Shown here: positions 10,189 through 25,100 of the stretch, in pieces | Layout: every line of letters starts with the position of its first letter | Numbering within the stretch: position 1 is the stretch's first letter | Source: Serinus canaria | Lineage: Eukaryota; Chordata; Aves; Passeriformes; Fringillidae | NCBI RefSeq assembly: GCF_022539315.1 | Contig: NC_066316.1 | Location: 27,281,245-27,345,244, forward strand | Direction of reading: 5' to 3' | Length of the DNA: 64,000 nucleotides | The notes under the pieces: model-generated | Told to the model about the DNA's origin: nothing | Database searches by the model: none | What the model saw: only the letters and a program-made list of their open reading frames with translations | Program-made: the position numbers and the translations under genes

Positions 10189-13100
10189 TTATCTGCTTTT
10201 GTATGTAAGCTGCTTCCGGTTCCAGTGTATCCACAGAGGTGCAATAATCAGACCAGCCATATAGCCAAAGGTAGCTCCGAGGGAACAGGAAATGGGCCAT
10301 ACCTGAGGGGAGAACACAAGGCAAAAGCAGACAATGAGGAAAATGTCTGTGGTTTTTTGTACTTCATGAGCACAAAGTCTAGGTACTGAAAGACAGTAGT
10401 CTTATTCTACTTTAAAGCTTGATGTGCTTTCCTAAAAATGCCAAAAGCGTAACAATCATCGTCATGAACACTAAATGCTGTTGTACAGTTTTTAATTAAT
10501 ATGCATTAAAATGTAAGCAGGCTTCTGGCTATTGCAGACTTTAGTTTGATAGTCCAAAAACTATGTGGAAAAAACCACCCCTTAGAAGTATCTCTGTCTC
10601 CGGAAGCATTCAGCTGACCTGACTTCCTACTCTGCTGTACACATTTGGATACCTACAGATTTCTCAGCAACTTCTCCTTTCAATCTCTCATGGAAACTTT
10701 CAGGTGTGTATAGAGGAATTAGTATTCAAATAAGGCCAGAGACTGAGATAGATAGAGGTTTTTTTGGCTTTTTTTCTTGAAAAGCATGTGAAAGGATAAA
10801 TTTCCCTCTGGCTGGCAGTAGGGAAGGAACACAAATTTGGAAGCTGACTGAACATCTTGCACCCAGATTATCAAACTTGTAGAAAAACAGTTATGTCAAA
10901 CAGAGCTTTAATTATATGCTCTATTTTCAACTATAAGAAAAGGAAGCCAACTCAATAGATCTGACTCACTTTAACAAACCATCTTGTACTGAGCCAGAGT
11001 AGTAATAGAATTCTTCTCTGCTCTTTTTTTTTTAATTGGTATTGATTTGCAGAGAGGAATGGCCAAACCAAGACTTAACCTGTTTGTCATCAGATGTAGC
11101 TTATAGTACCAGTCCACTACATACTGCATTTGATGAAAGTCTCAACTAAGGCAGTAATTTATTTATTTTAGAATAAACAGAATTCCCAGGCCTCTTTAAA
11201 ATTCTCCTTTGCTTTTTATTTTTTTTTATGCAAGGACAGGTTTGCAGTTCCTGCTCTACAGTGCATATTCCTAAAGCAAGTAGGGACTGGACTCTCCTAT
11301 TTTTTGTTTTTTTAAATTAAGGGGAATATTTCCCCCCTCCCTATAGTACTTGAGACTGAGAAATGCACTAGACAATAGAGGAAATATCCCAATCTCCAGC
11401 CTTCTTTTCTACTTCACTTTGACTTGCAATTCATGAATATCAAATGAACTTACTCTTAATGGTACTGGTTCCTCCTTTCATTCATTGTCCTAGCTCTGAT
11501 TCTTCCCTTTACTTCATTATCACTTAAAAGAATATATTTATTCACATCCTTTGATCATGGGAATTTTAACTACGAATAAGAGTAATGTATTTTGTCCTCT
11601 GCTCTTTCATCTTCAATCTCCTCAGTTGTTTCATCTTCACATTCCTTAGCATTTACAGCTTTATATGTTATTTGGAGGTCTTAAGGAGTGTAGCAAAGAT
11701 GATTATTAAACAAGGTGCCTTAGGTACTCTTTATTGACCTTGTTTCATTCTTTCACTTTCATACACATTTTTTCACATTCTGTCTCTGCTGCTTTTGTTG
11801 CTGAGTATTTCAGCAGTTGCCTCTCAAGCCAAAGATTTGCTTGTTTTCATTCATTTACTCTCTATAGTAGATCATCTATAAAAAGCCTTGAGAGGCTTTG
11901 GCATGGTAAGTACTACATGCATTTGAAACTCACATAAGTTTGTGGCCTTGGCTAAACTTACACTTCAGGTGGATCTTTTCAACTTTTAAACAAAATGTAA
12001 TTATTTCTAGCATTTTGCATATTACACTTGTCTAAAGGACAAAACAATAAAAAACCTTCTGCTACTCAGTAATGTTCAGATGGAACACGAGTCATACTTT
12101 TTTATCCACTGATGAAGTCAAATACCACTCCAACATCCACAAAACTATGGACAAAGGCTTCTTAACTCGGTGGTGCTTTTACATCAGATTTGCTGAGTGA
12201 TCAATGATCAATCCTTCATTAAATTTTTACCTACATTAGGTGAATTTGTAGTTGCCTATTTGCTTTCCAGAACTATAGGTAGATGATGGACTGAATTGAT
12301 CATATTCCCCTAACTAGAGAGCAAATATCCCTGATGACCCAATGACCCTGATATTGTGCTATTTTGTGTAGAGTGGGTGATTATTGGTATGATTAAAAAG
12401 ATATCTGATGATTGTTGTAGCCTCTTTCACCTGATTAAACTGCAACTTGGGATGTGTTTTTTCAATAGCTGTGTAACTTTTAATATTAATTACGCCTCTG
12501 TCTTCTAAAACATTCAATTTTTGCTTTGGTTTTTAAAAGTCAGCGTTACCTTACATAAGTTTCAGGCTCTCTCTCTTAACAGTTGAATCTCTGACCTCTG
12601 AACACTCACAAACAGGAGGTGGAAAAGATAGGGAACAAAAGGAAGAAAACATAAAACATGCCATCTCCCCATCTATGAGTAAGACAGAAAGAGACACCAC
12701 CTCATCCCTTCTAGTGGCATGGAACAGAAGGGTACTAGGCCAGGCACTTAATCTTACTGTGCTGCTTGGACAGCCCAAAGTAGTTCTGAAGGCAGTCTGA
12801 TTGGCCTTTTGAAAATTCCCTAAGCACAGCAGGTAAAAGCCTGGACTTAAGAGTGTTGCTGTCCTTCTGCTATTTTCTCTAACGCTCAAGACCAGGCAAA
12901 ACCCCCTAACAAACATGTAATAATACCAGTTTTGCACCTTTTATTCTTGACTGATGGCTTCTAGGCTACATATAGCCCGAGGCACCCAGGGGTATATCTA
13001 AAGCAGCAAGTTATGGAAGACAGATTAAGATATGGTTCTTAAGCACAGCAGCTGCACTAAAATAACACCACTTTCACATGCTTTTGACTGTCTACGAAAA

Positions 13101-16100
13101 TGGGTTGCTTCTTTCTGTGGAAGTGGGTTGCTTTATTTTGTATTAGCTGCTGGCCTCATTTTTCTGAGACCCAATCACTTTCTTCTGGACTTTTATAAAT
13201 GACTTTGACTTACTCAATTGGCCTGCTTTTGCCCCCTCTTTTATATTATCTCAAACTTGGTTTAAAGTCCTTGACTTGGTATGAACTGCCTGTAAGTGAT
13301 AAAAATCTAAGCAGCAAATATCTGTCTGCCTGTTTCAAGAGATTGCATTCTGCTTGCTTAAAATATGCAACTTATTATACACCCCTCTCATCCCCTGAGA
13401 ACTTTTCAGCTCAGTTCCTCCTACGTGATGCTCCCTTCTGCCTTGAGGAAGCTGATATATCCTGCCCCAGTACTGATGTCATGTCTGGGCTGGGTCAGCA
13501 GCAGGGGAATAAGATGTTAGGCCACATGGCCTAGCTGCACTTTTGTTGAGGGGAAAAAAGGCTGATAAGGAGATAAAAGTGTGGGGAGTGCAGGAGATAG
13601 AACTGAACATTTTTCATGAAACTGTCATGAAATGCCTTATTTGTCTTAGCAGCTGGGAAGCATCAGCTACCATTCTCACAGCCTAACACAAGAAGAATCA
13701 GTTTACATATCAAATGCATGATGAAAAGGGCAATTTTAGCAACCTGTAGATGATTACTAAGAACCTGAACAGCAGCTTGGCAAATCTTATCAAGAACAAA
13801 AAATGCATTTTAATGGACAGAGCATGAGGCAGTGTTTAATGCAAAGTAATTCTGACTTCTGCTATTCATTTAAATTTTCTTTTTGCCTTTTCATCTGGCA
13901 GCAGTGTTAGGACTTGACAGGAATTTCTTTAGGCTAGCTTAATGGACACTGCAGAACTGCAAGATTTTTAGTATATATTAGAACTCATTTTAAGAATAAT
14001 GACTCAAAATAGGAATTGCCAACCTTTCAGGACACGAATGAGCCAGTTTTCCTCAGCACTCTTTAGAACACCTAAGATTCTATGAGGTGAGAATGCTTAG
14101 CATATTGCATGGAAAGCAGAGCATGTTGCAGGATCCCAGCAAGGTACCTAGCTCTGCTGGACTGTGCATGTAGCTAGCTAAACCAGAATTCTGACTGCAT
14201 GACAGTTTTGTCATCTATTACGAGTCTTGCATCCCATGCAAGGGAATTACATAGACATTGATAAGGACATAAGAGCCAGATTCTTATAGACCAGAGGAGC
14301 AACACAAAGTTTTTAAAGATATTATGAAGTAAGCAGCTGCCTGCTGAAACTTTCATTATACAAATGCAAATACAGTGGGGCAATCTACTGTACTTACTTT
14401 TCAGTAAACTTAAGAGTGTTTTTCTCATATTCCTAAACACAATTTTTTGTATGCTTACTGTTTCAAAAGACTAATTTCTGACTGTCAATTAGAAGGCTAT
14501 GTAATAATTTTTGTTTCATTTTAAAACTGAATAAATGAGCACAATTATTTTCCCTCCCTGTTTCTATCATGCCTTAAATTCCTAAATGTTTAGTCTGTAC
14601 TGTCTTAAAAACTTCACTACATGCCTTTAATCTATTTTGGTTGCATGCACATGTTAACTACAAGTGTCTTATCACATTGTACAGAATGTGTGTGTTGACA
14701 AGCACACACCAAGAAGAAAGTGTGAGGCTTTTTTCAGGCTGGCATTTGTAACTAGAAGTCAATTTCATGGATTTGTGTTCTAAAGTTATAGCAAGCATAA
14801 CAGCCTTTGATCTCACCATTAAGGTTTACATTGAGAAAACACATTATTAAATAAACAATGATAACCACACTAAAGTGGAACAAGCTTCTACCTCTGTTTA
14901 AAACAACTCTGACTGTGTATTATCCCTTCTTCTCCTATTAAGCAACTTCTCTTATAACAAAACTTTCACAGCAGGTAGTAGATCCAAAAAGGAATACAAG
15001 AAGGAAACTCTCTGAGCTGTGTCAAGAAGAACCAAAGTAGAATGAAAGCTTATAGTCCCATTTCAGCTTACTTGAGTAAGCACCAAGAACTGTACCCAAG
15101 ATTCTCTGGATTATTTTTCAGGCTACAAATGTCTGAGAGGTATCTAAGGCTAATGTTTACAGTCATATTGGCTAAATTACATAGCAGTCAGTCAACTCAG
15201 GTGAGCTATATCAGCACTACCTATTATGCTTGCAGTAGCCACTATGAAGTAGGAATACAGCAATTTTACTTCTACCTAATGATAACACTGTAAGCAGAAT
15301 ATTGTTTCAAAGTCACTTTTTACCACTAGTAAGAGGTACTACAGATCAAAATTACACTTCCAAAAAACCCCAGATGTATGGGAGGGCATGCACACAACAA
15401 ACACAAGAGACATAATTTAAAAGTCTGTTATCAAAGCATGCAATAAACCCAGCAATTCCCCAGTGAGCTAAATCCAGTTGTTGTCAGTGGCAAATGATGT
15501 GTCTGACTTAATAGTTCCACCATATATAAATTGTGCTGATAAAGTTGTGGTCTTTAACTATACCATATTGTTCTGCAACTAGTTTCCTCAAGCTGAGTAG
15601 AGAAAGGATGTGCCTAGTAACTCCTACATCATCCCTTTCTGTTTCAGTGGTAGTGTGTTTTAAGGTTCCAGTTCTCAGTGACACATGAAGTCAGGATCCT
15701 GAGCACATGTGGTTATTAAAAGCACACCATCAACTTGAAACAGGCAATCTGGAAAAACTAAGCAACTGTAAGAAAGGAAGTTATTTTCTATTTCTTTGTA
15801 GAACTATCCTAGCTAACTGTAACCCTTACACACCCATTGTGCTTCAGCGGCCTAGAGGCATCTGAGATGGATGTACAACTCTAAATCGTCTAGAACAGCC
15901 TTATTTAAATCATCACAATTAAGTGTTGAAAACTGTTTCAAAAATTGTTGAAAAATAAGATAACAATCTCAGAATACTGGCAAAATTAGTCTACCAGTCT
16001 AACTGAAACATGCCTGGCAGAATGAGTCCTGGAAGGTTTGTTGTTTTGTTTGTAATACAGAAACATAACTACTGTAGCACCTAGCCTGCATTCCTGTAAG

Positions 16101-19100
16101 GCAATTATCTTAACCTTTGTCTGAGATAGGCTGAATTCTAGACCTACAACCAGGAATAACAACAGACTGGGGCTCCCTGACCAACTGTTTGTGAAGTTAC
16201 AAAATTTTTCTTAAAGCTAGCAGAGGAGTAACATATATGTCATGCTTAAAAACTGCTTTTAAAAAAGGAACAGAATAATGAAAAAAAAAACCTGAATCAA
16301 GGATACAAACTGACTTTCAGCAATATATTTTATACTTCTAACAGAAATACTTTATATATTTTTCAATCTCCATTCTCAAATATTATTCAGAAAATGAATA
16401 TTAGTTTACTTCTGAAACAATATTCTGTTCCTGTTAAGTAATATTTACATAGCATAGAAATTGTTGTATGCTTAGAAAAATGCAATTAACATTATTTTTA
16501 AGGGTAGAGAGGCACACTAATCTGAATATCCCCTGTATGCAATATTTTTCAAACATGGAAAATAAAGTGAAGATTTTCTGAGACATCTGTATTTATCTCA
16601 GTTTTGTTGCATGTCACAAGATGTATGTATGAAGAAGCAATACTTTTCCTTTGATTTGTAAACAAGGATGAAGTAGCATTTGGGCTTTAGTCATTCGCAC
16701 AGGAGTTAGAACTCTTGTTATGAAATTCATCATCAGGTTTACTCCACAGAACCCTGAAGTACTTTGAAGTAAAAACAAATTCTAGTTAAAGACACAAAGG
16801 ATGCTGACATCTGATTCTCTGAACAGGTAAGATCCAGGTAACAGTACAAAAGACTTCTCAACTTCTACTGATACATCTCAACCACAATGTAAAGCAATGA
16901 CTACCAGGTAATTTTTCAGTTCTTCTATTAAGTTTGCAGGAAAAATATGATAGACTCAAAATAGACTGCCAAGGGCAAGGAAATAGTAGCAAAAAATGAA
17001 TCCAATGTTGCTTTTTCTTCGAAGGACACAAAGCAGAAGCACTGTGGTAGGTATGAGTGTGGCAATTCAGCCAAGTATCTTACAGAATAGTTCAGATAGC
17101 TTTATTTAATACTCTGCTGGGATTTCAGCATTCTCAGTACTCCCTCCAACTTCTTGTTTGCTTTAGGTGAGTGACTACAGACCATTTCCATTTGAAGACC
17201 TTTCTATCAACAAACCAGACTTCACAGAAGCAGCTTTACATTCTACAATTTGTGAATGATTTTTCAATTTAAAAGTTGACTGTAGACACTCCTAAACTAT
17301 CCACAGTTTAAAGTGTACACACCAGATTTGATTAAGTGCTAAATCCCAATTAAGTGGAAAAATATGCCAATTCAAGACACAGTGACTTTTTCTGTGTACC
17401 TTGTTTTATATTATATTGTTCTAACAAAGCTAAATCAATAGCATTTTTCATCCCAAACTCACAGCATTTCTGTACCAGCTGGATATTTTGTGGTTTTGAC
17501 AACTTTTGACATTCCAGAGCTACCGACAGAGCCCAAGGGCAACAGCAAAACCCCTTTGGTTTGCTTTATCACATGGTATTTCTCAATTATTGCTGATCCA
17601 TCCAGTTCTTGTAGCACCAATTTCACCTTTTCTGTGACAATCTGCCAATAATGAATCATCTGAAGTTACAATGCAGCTGTGTTTCTATTGCAATGTTGTT
17701 ACACCACAAATACTAACTATAATCAATACAAACATCAGAACCAGATTTTGCAGTAAACAAGCTTAAAGGCCTTAACATTGCTCTCTAAAATAATAATACC
17801 ACTTTAGTCCTCCTCAAGTAATAAGATTTAAACCACATTTTCTGCTTTAAAGCACTTCCACTACAGATCAAAAAAAAAATTGTTTACAGCACAAAGGCTA
17901 AAATACAAAAAGGACTAATCAATCACTAATAAAACCTCTTTTTATCTGAGAAGCTGGTCTTGAGTTCAACGACTAAGCTGTTCCATTTGAGTCCATTTTT
18001 GGATAGGAAAAGGGTAAATCCAAAACTGTAATCCTCAAGCTCTGTTTTTAGGCTAATACGAGAAACAGCTGATGTCAGAAACATGACAGCTTAATACTTT
18101 ACTCATGCAGATGTCTAAAAGTAATCTGGTTTTGACTGGGTTCTGATTACTTTTAAGTCACATTAAGATCTACATTATTTTTTTCAGATGTTGCTTGGGA
18201 CCTAATAGGTCACTCAGGGGCAATCAGCACTTAAGATCTTCTTCATAAACTAAACAGATCTGCAACAACAGCAGACTTTTCTGGGGATTATTCTTCTTTT
18301 CCCTGTCTGAGGTTGAAGACAACACAGAAAGCATTTCTCTTTTATTGTTACAGGGAAAGAATTCACTATGAGTTTCTGTAATCACCTGACATCAGGTAGC
18401 AAAAGGAATACTCTTGCAAAAAAGGGCTTTGTGCCAGTGCCCAGTGAACTTCTGAAGAACAGAAATGTCTCTTGGTTCTGCAGATTTCTGAGACAGCCAT
18501 GCAGCTACTACATGCAATACCTGGGCTGCTGAATCCATACTGTTCAGCAGGAAGAGAAAGACAAAAGTCATCAGCTGTTGCATGAAGTTGTGTTTCCCCA
18601 GAACCTGATTTACAATGTATCTCAATATATCTCTTGCCTGAGCTGGGCAAGCTGGGAAGCAATGTTTCCTGGGCAAATACTGAAAATGCCTGGCCAGGAC
18701 ACTGCCCCCACTTCTATGGTTTAGTGACCAGTATTTAAGAGATCATCTTCACAAAAATATTAGATTATTTTAAAGAGGTTGATTTCTGCCTTTAAGACCT
18801 GTTACAATTTTGGTGCTTCACTGTGTTGCTCTGCTGAAACAACTGGACTTGTAAAAACTACATTACATTTTAACAAGAACTTTTTTTATCTCCCCTAATA
18901 CAGATCTTAAAAAAATTAGCCTTTAAAACTGCAGTTTTCAGACTGTTGGAGTAGCAGCCTGCAGGACTGATAAGCAAACTCTCTATGGCTGCTCTTGAAC
19001 TGCCCATATCATTAAAGATCAAGCAGATCAGAGTCAAAGTGGAACAAAAAATTTCTTTCTCCATCCCACTATTTAAAATTCTATAATATGTAAGATGGAG

Positions 19101-22100
19101 AAGTGAGGATAGGAAAAATGAGGGGAAGGGAAAGAACAGCAGCAAATGCTCTTGATCTAGGCAAAAGATCTTTGATATAGAACTTGAGTCATAAACTCTC
19201 CCCTGCTAACTTTGGTATCAGGAGTATGTCAGAAATGAGGGTGGAGAGATGGTGAAGGAAAAGGGAAATTGCAGACACACAGGGAGCACTGGGGAGCATT
19301 CACACCCAGAAACATCCAGTGACAAGTTTGGGTATCTGAAATTTCTGCAGATGCTTTACTGTTCTGAGGAGTCATATAGTATAATTTTAGATGTTGAAGT
19401 GTAGATTACAGAGCTAGATTTTCAGTCATGTTTGTCTTTTATTAATTTGGAAGACTTTCAAACAGCAAAAGTTTTCAGACCATTATCAAACTTCTGTCTC
19501 CCACTATTGGAACGTGTGGGAATGGACCAAAAGCTAAAAACTAACTCTACCTAGTACATCTGTCTTCAGCTCTTAGTGTCTTTGGTTTGTTGATCAAAGC
19601 CCCCTGACCAAAGTCTTCCTCATATCATTGGTGCATAAAGGGTGAAGGTTTTATACGCAGCCCATTAGCAAAGTCTGAGATTTTGGGAATAAAACAAAAC
19701 CTGCCAGATGAGACATGCTACTTTAAAATCCCATTTGAGGAAGGAAGAAGTGCTTGCCTCTCATCAGGACAGTGAAGTGAGAAAGACTTGTAAAAGAGAT
19801 AGGAAACTGCATTTCAGTGAATCCCTTGATTTTTGGGTTACATTCATCTCTGTCAACAATAAATTAGTGCCAACACATACCTATGCCAGATTGATGGTGA
19901 AACATCTTGCAAGAATAAACCAAGTGTTTTCAGGGAAGAAAATGTTTTGCTTAAAATATTAACCTACTTCTCTATTGTTTTTGAAATACAAATGCTAATG
20001 TCTAATTACACTACTGCAATGAAAGACTAATGGCATAAAGGCTGTGAGCTACTTACAGAAGACACATTTTAAGTGCAGCTGTAAGCCACAGCATCTCCAC
20101 AATATCACAGAGGAAAGTGAGCTGCCTGTTACACTGATTTCTGGAAGAAACCTCTGAAACCATCTGCTTAAGAACAGGCCTGGTAGACACTACTCAGCCA
20201 AGAGCCTATGAGTTTGGTAACGAGACAAAGTTATGAAACACTGAGCACATGTAGGAAGAAGCTGTTACTAGTGCCATCATTTTATGGCAATTGCAGACTT
20301 CAGTTATGTTTAATTGAATCACTTCTCCATGCCAGAAAACATAGTAAGAAATTAGCATAAACATTGGAATTCATAAAGATAGAACTTGCAATGCCATCTT
20401 CACATTTTTTTCTTGTTCAACTAAAAAGCTAATGTTTGCCTTCCTTTGAAATCACAAGTGTTTAGTACAGTGCTTTGGCTATACCATTTCCACAAACTGA
20501 TCTAAATCCATTTAAAATAACTTCTGTTAAGTGCTTTTATGGAAGACGGAGGGGAGCTAAAACGCCAGGAAAGCATTTCTTTCCCTACCTGTGAAAAATA
20601 AAAGCTACTAGACTGAAGACCAACTTGAAACCATCTTCATCATTTCCCATTTCTCCTCCTGCTTGTCTAGCTTACTCTTATCCAAATCATTAGAGCTCTA
20701 TTACATTCTAAAATTTGCATGCAACAGACACTCACAAGCATGTAATAAAGAACCTATTTAAACTGGAAGTAAAAAGCATTTTACTTCCTTACACCCTAAG
20801 CACAGATTGTTTCCAATGAGGTGTTAAAAGTTTGGCATTACTCTGTAGGAGCAGTTTATGACCAAGTACAATACACCTGAACACCTTCAGAGCAATTTTT
20901 GTGTAGTGTGCATCTTCAGAAAATTAGTATTTTGTGCCTTTATGGTAAGGGTGTAGATACTAACCTGCCAAGGCCGATCCCAGTCAAGAGGAATAGGAAA
21001 TGCTCCGAACCAAGCTCCAAGTATACTGCACACAGAAGTAATCTGTAGACTGCTTTCCCATATGGACATAGCTCTGTAAAAAGTGTTATAAAAGTTTTCA
21101 ACAACAGCAGCAGTTACCACATCAGACAATTAGATCAGATTTCTCCCGAAATTTCTGAGGCTACAAACAGACATAAAAATTCACATATTTGATAAATAGC
21201 ATGCAGGTTTCTCCTAAAACATATAAACTGGAAGTAAAATCTAAGTTGCATAATTTAGCTATAATTACAATCTTTTTATACTACACTTTCAGGATTTTTT
21301 TTTCCTTGAGGTGTTTACTGCAAAAACTAATTTATGTAACATTGAAACACTGTTAAACTGAGCAAATAAATCTATCTCACTAACTGTGTGCATTGCAGGG
21401 AGAGGCAGACATGGAAGAATACTGTGGGACTGTACAGAAAAACACAAGCACAGTCACAAAGGACTCTGTGGTGTAGACATATTTGATGACTAGAACAATT
21501 CAAAATTTAACACAGAAGTCCTCTATGAGAATATTTCAAATCAAGTTTCCATCAACTGAAAAGAAACACTGCAAGTAAATGTAACTGCACATTGGAGCCC
21601 TTTGGTAGCAGTGCATCCAAGTTCAAGTACATTGGCTGCAGGATAACTTTTTTGCATACTAAAGAACTCTCACACTACCAGTCATGGCACACATTGTTAA
21701 GAGATGTTAAATTACTTCAGTCCTCAGTTTACAGCCTTCTGCCACTACTGATTTTAAAAGTTTTTGAAGAGCTGGATTTCTGTTTAACAGATGAGCACTT
21801 AGTACCATCAATGTACCAACTGATCACTCTGCTTTGCTCAGGCCACGAACATTTGGGTACTTGGTACCAATTAAGAAATGAGCAACGGAAGCTCAGAAGG
21901 CAGTAGGACACAGTTTCAAGGCAGGAGAACCAGGCTAGAATCACTGCTCCAAATCACTACAGTAGGAGATCTGAGTATAAAGCTTGCTACATCTCAGATT
22001 AGAAATGTACACCTAGCTTCAACTAACAAAGGAAATAAAAAAGAGATTTTTATGGTTCGAAGACTAGATGTACAGTAAACTCTGAACTTTGCATGTGCTG

Positions 22101-25100
22101 TTTAGGTTGGATGACATAACATTTGGTTTTGAAGAGAATAAAATTTCTTTACTTCAGAGTACACACTGTTGCACTTGCTGTTGACCAAACAGCTCACAAA
22201 TTTAAAGCAAACATTTTTCAATGTTTGCAGAAAAAAAGGGTCTCGCAGACTACAGTACTGACAGTGTAAGGTTGAGATTTTGAGTAGAACTGTTTCTTCT
22301 ACAAGAACACGACCCCTTTAACTTAAAATACTCTAGTTCACAATCCTACCAGTTTGAGATTCTTTTTATTGAAGAGAAAAGTCCTGATGTAACTCGAAAA
22401 CTGTTTAGGAGTCTGCACACAGGAAATTCTTTTGAATTATTTTCAGAAGCTAAATAACTGAGCAGAGAGCTATCAGGCAGAACAAGGAAAAGAACATTCA
22501 CAACAACCTTAAAGCAGCGAAAGAGACAACAGAATACACCAAGGACTGACTGAGGTACAGTTATACCTCACAAGACATCTTGTGTGTGTGGCAGATTCAC
22601 CAGAGACTGCTGTACCATATGGAGAGATCAGATTGAGTCCAAATGCAAAACACAACAGAATTAGCAAGGCACGGTGCCCAAGTGAAAAACAGCCATTGGC
22701 AATTTGGCAACTATTTCAGCTGCTAATTGAACCCCTCTGCAGCAGGAACTGGCTACCCAAAGACAACCTGACTTGTCCTCCAGCATCATCCTGAAGGAGC
22801 AATTACTTACTTTCTAAAGTAAGTAATTATTTAAGTACTCACTTTTCTTCTTGGAATGACTCACACTTATTGGGATTTTTGAAGGTATTCTTTAAACCAC
22901 CACATAAACTCCTCATTTGCATAAGACTAACAACTGCAGCAATGTTTATAAACTTTGCATTTTCCACATTTCTTTCATTTAAACTAAGATAATCCTGCGG
23001 ACAAAAGTAGAAGTGTTTAAGATAATAAATGAACACTAGCGGCAGAAAGGTCTTTAAAAGTCTAAAGTAATTCTTTAACCCCTTTAAATAACATAATATA
23101 TTCAGTTCCACTTCAAGTAATGTTTGAATTAAGAGGTTAGCTGACAAAATAACCTACTGAGACAGCTCCTTCATAGACAAGATCTGGAATTCTTGGCTGC
23201 AGCAGGACTAAGCACTAAGCAGCCCTTGGTGTGTGATGATGCCTACAATTACAAGGGACATTTGAAGTCTGCAAGAGTATGCAGTTCACAAACAAACTGA
23301 TAAAATAGGCATAATGAAAACAGGAAGGAGCCCTAATGTCATGGTTTTTTACTATTTTTTGGCAATATCCAAATAAAATCTCTTTTCTACCCTGATAACA
23401 CCTTATAATTGCTATTATACCAGAAATTTCAACACACTTTCTCAGAGCAGTGATTTGAAAGAAACAGTCTCCAAAAGGAGAAAGAGGAAAAAAAAAGGCA
23501 ATTGAAAGCTGGTTTCTTAAAGACTTTTATGCAGAAGGCTATTTCAGCTAAGCTACTGAAACACTATTTAAATAACAGCCACATGCTGCCATGAATGCTG
23601 ATAACCCTTTCTGTAGCTTTTACTTCCCTCTAACCACTCACAGCAGCACATGACAGCATATGATCAGTGCCATGACACTGACATCAGTCACAACTCTAGA
23701 TGTCAGAGCAAGGAGCCCAGAGATGCTGGTGTGGGCCCACCCCTTTCCAAATGCAGAATTAGTGAAAAGGGCCCTATTTATAGCTAACTAAGAATGGAAG
23801 GGTTTGTGATGTAGAATACATAGACTTACTTTTCCTCACACATTCTATGTTCACATAGGCTTAAGGTTACTTAAGTCTAAATTGCACTCAGGTACTTAAA
23901 ACCAATTTTTTATTTTCATACTAAGCTATACACCTAATTAGACTTTCAAGCTTACTGCTCCAGTGCAATTCAATTCCCTAAACTGTGCTTTCAAGGAAAG
24001 CAGCTCTGTTGATTTCCCCTAACCATACTTTTCTTCCATTTAACCAGTCCCTCATTCCATATGGTTAAGTTACAGACAGCCTTCTAATGTATCATGTCTA
24101 CACTCATCTCATGCCCAAACCTAAGATGTTCCAATGGGTCATTGGAAGAGGTCAAATGAAAAAACACAGGATTATTTTTAAATGAGCAGCTTGCTACAAT
24201 TCATGAAGAAACCTGCTACAATATTTCTTTGTAGTCTATATTCACTCAAAGTGCAAACAAACATCATTAATAATAAACATTTTTCTCACATAATGTCACA
24301 TGGCTCACTAGTAAGAAGTACTGACAAATCCTCACAGCAAAAGTGTCAAAACAAGACAACTGCTTCCTATGCAATGACTGTGCTGAAATTGCATTAAGAT
24401 CTAGACTAGGAAAGAAAGAAATCAACAGGCATTCAAAATCTACCTGGCACAAAGACAGACTGATATTCTGAAACATCTGTTACTTCAATTCAGCTGTTAT
24501 TTCCAGATGCAAAACCTCCAAAGATGACCACGTGAATCAGCAAAGATTTATTTTGGCTTAATGACTCCTTGCTTTAATTACAGTATATTTACATTTCCAC
24601 TGAGAAAAACAAGTGTAAATCACTTGAATAAAGATTCAAGATATTTTTCAGTAAGTTGAGAACTGAGATAAACCAAAATTTAATACCGGAAAATAGTATT
24701 AAACTCTCCTCCTCTATAGGAGTGCAAACCAAAAATAATTCCATAGGTCAGCAGTGTAATACAACCTTTTGCTGTCTTCTGAGACTTCACCATTACGAAC
24801 TATTAAAAGGGAATGAATATTAAAATCTCATTGCATCTCAAGCATATGTGAAGCCTCTTTATGTTTCAGTGTCCCAGTCTTTCAACCTGCTATTATTTAT
24901 GGAATGACAAAAGGCAGAAGAAATGGAAATCTTCTGAAGAATACATTATCCTTGATAGATGCTGGTGCCATGGCTTCCACTGGAGGTGAAAATGTGGTTA
25001 GAATGCTTGCTTTACTTTAAACGTACGCCTGAAAAAATTAATGCTTGAAAACTCTGACACTCAAACCAGCTTTCTTTGAAACTGAAAAAAGAGTATGTGT

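Noticed and set aside
12551..12937. 128-codon minus-strand frame inside PIGF intron 4
   Set aside because: It has no homology that I recognise and no splice sites linking it to PIGF exons; chance length in intronic DNA.
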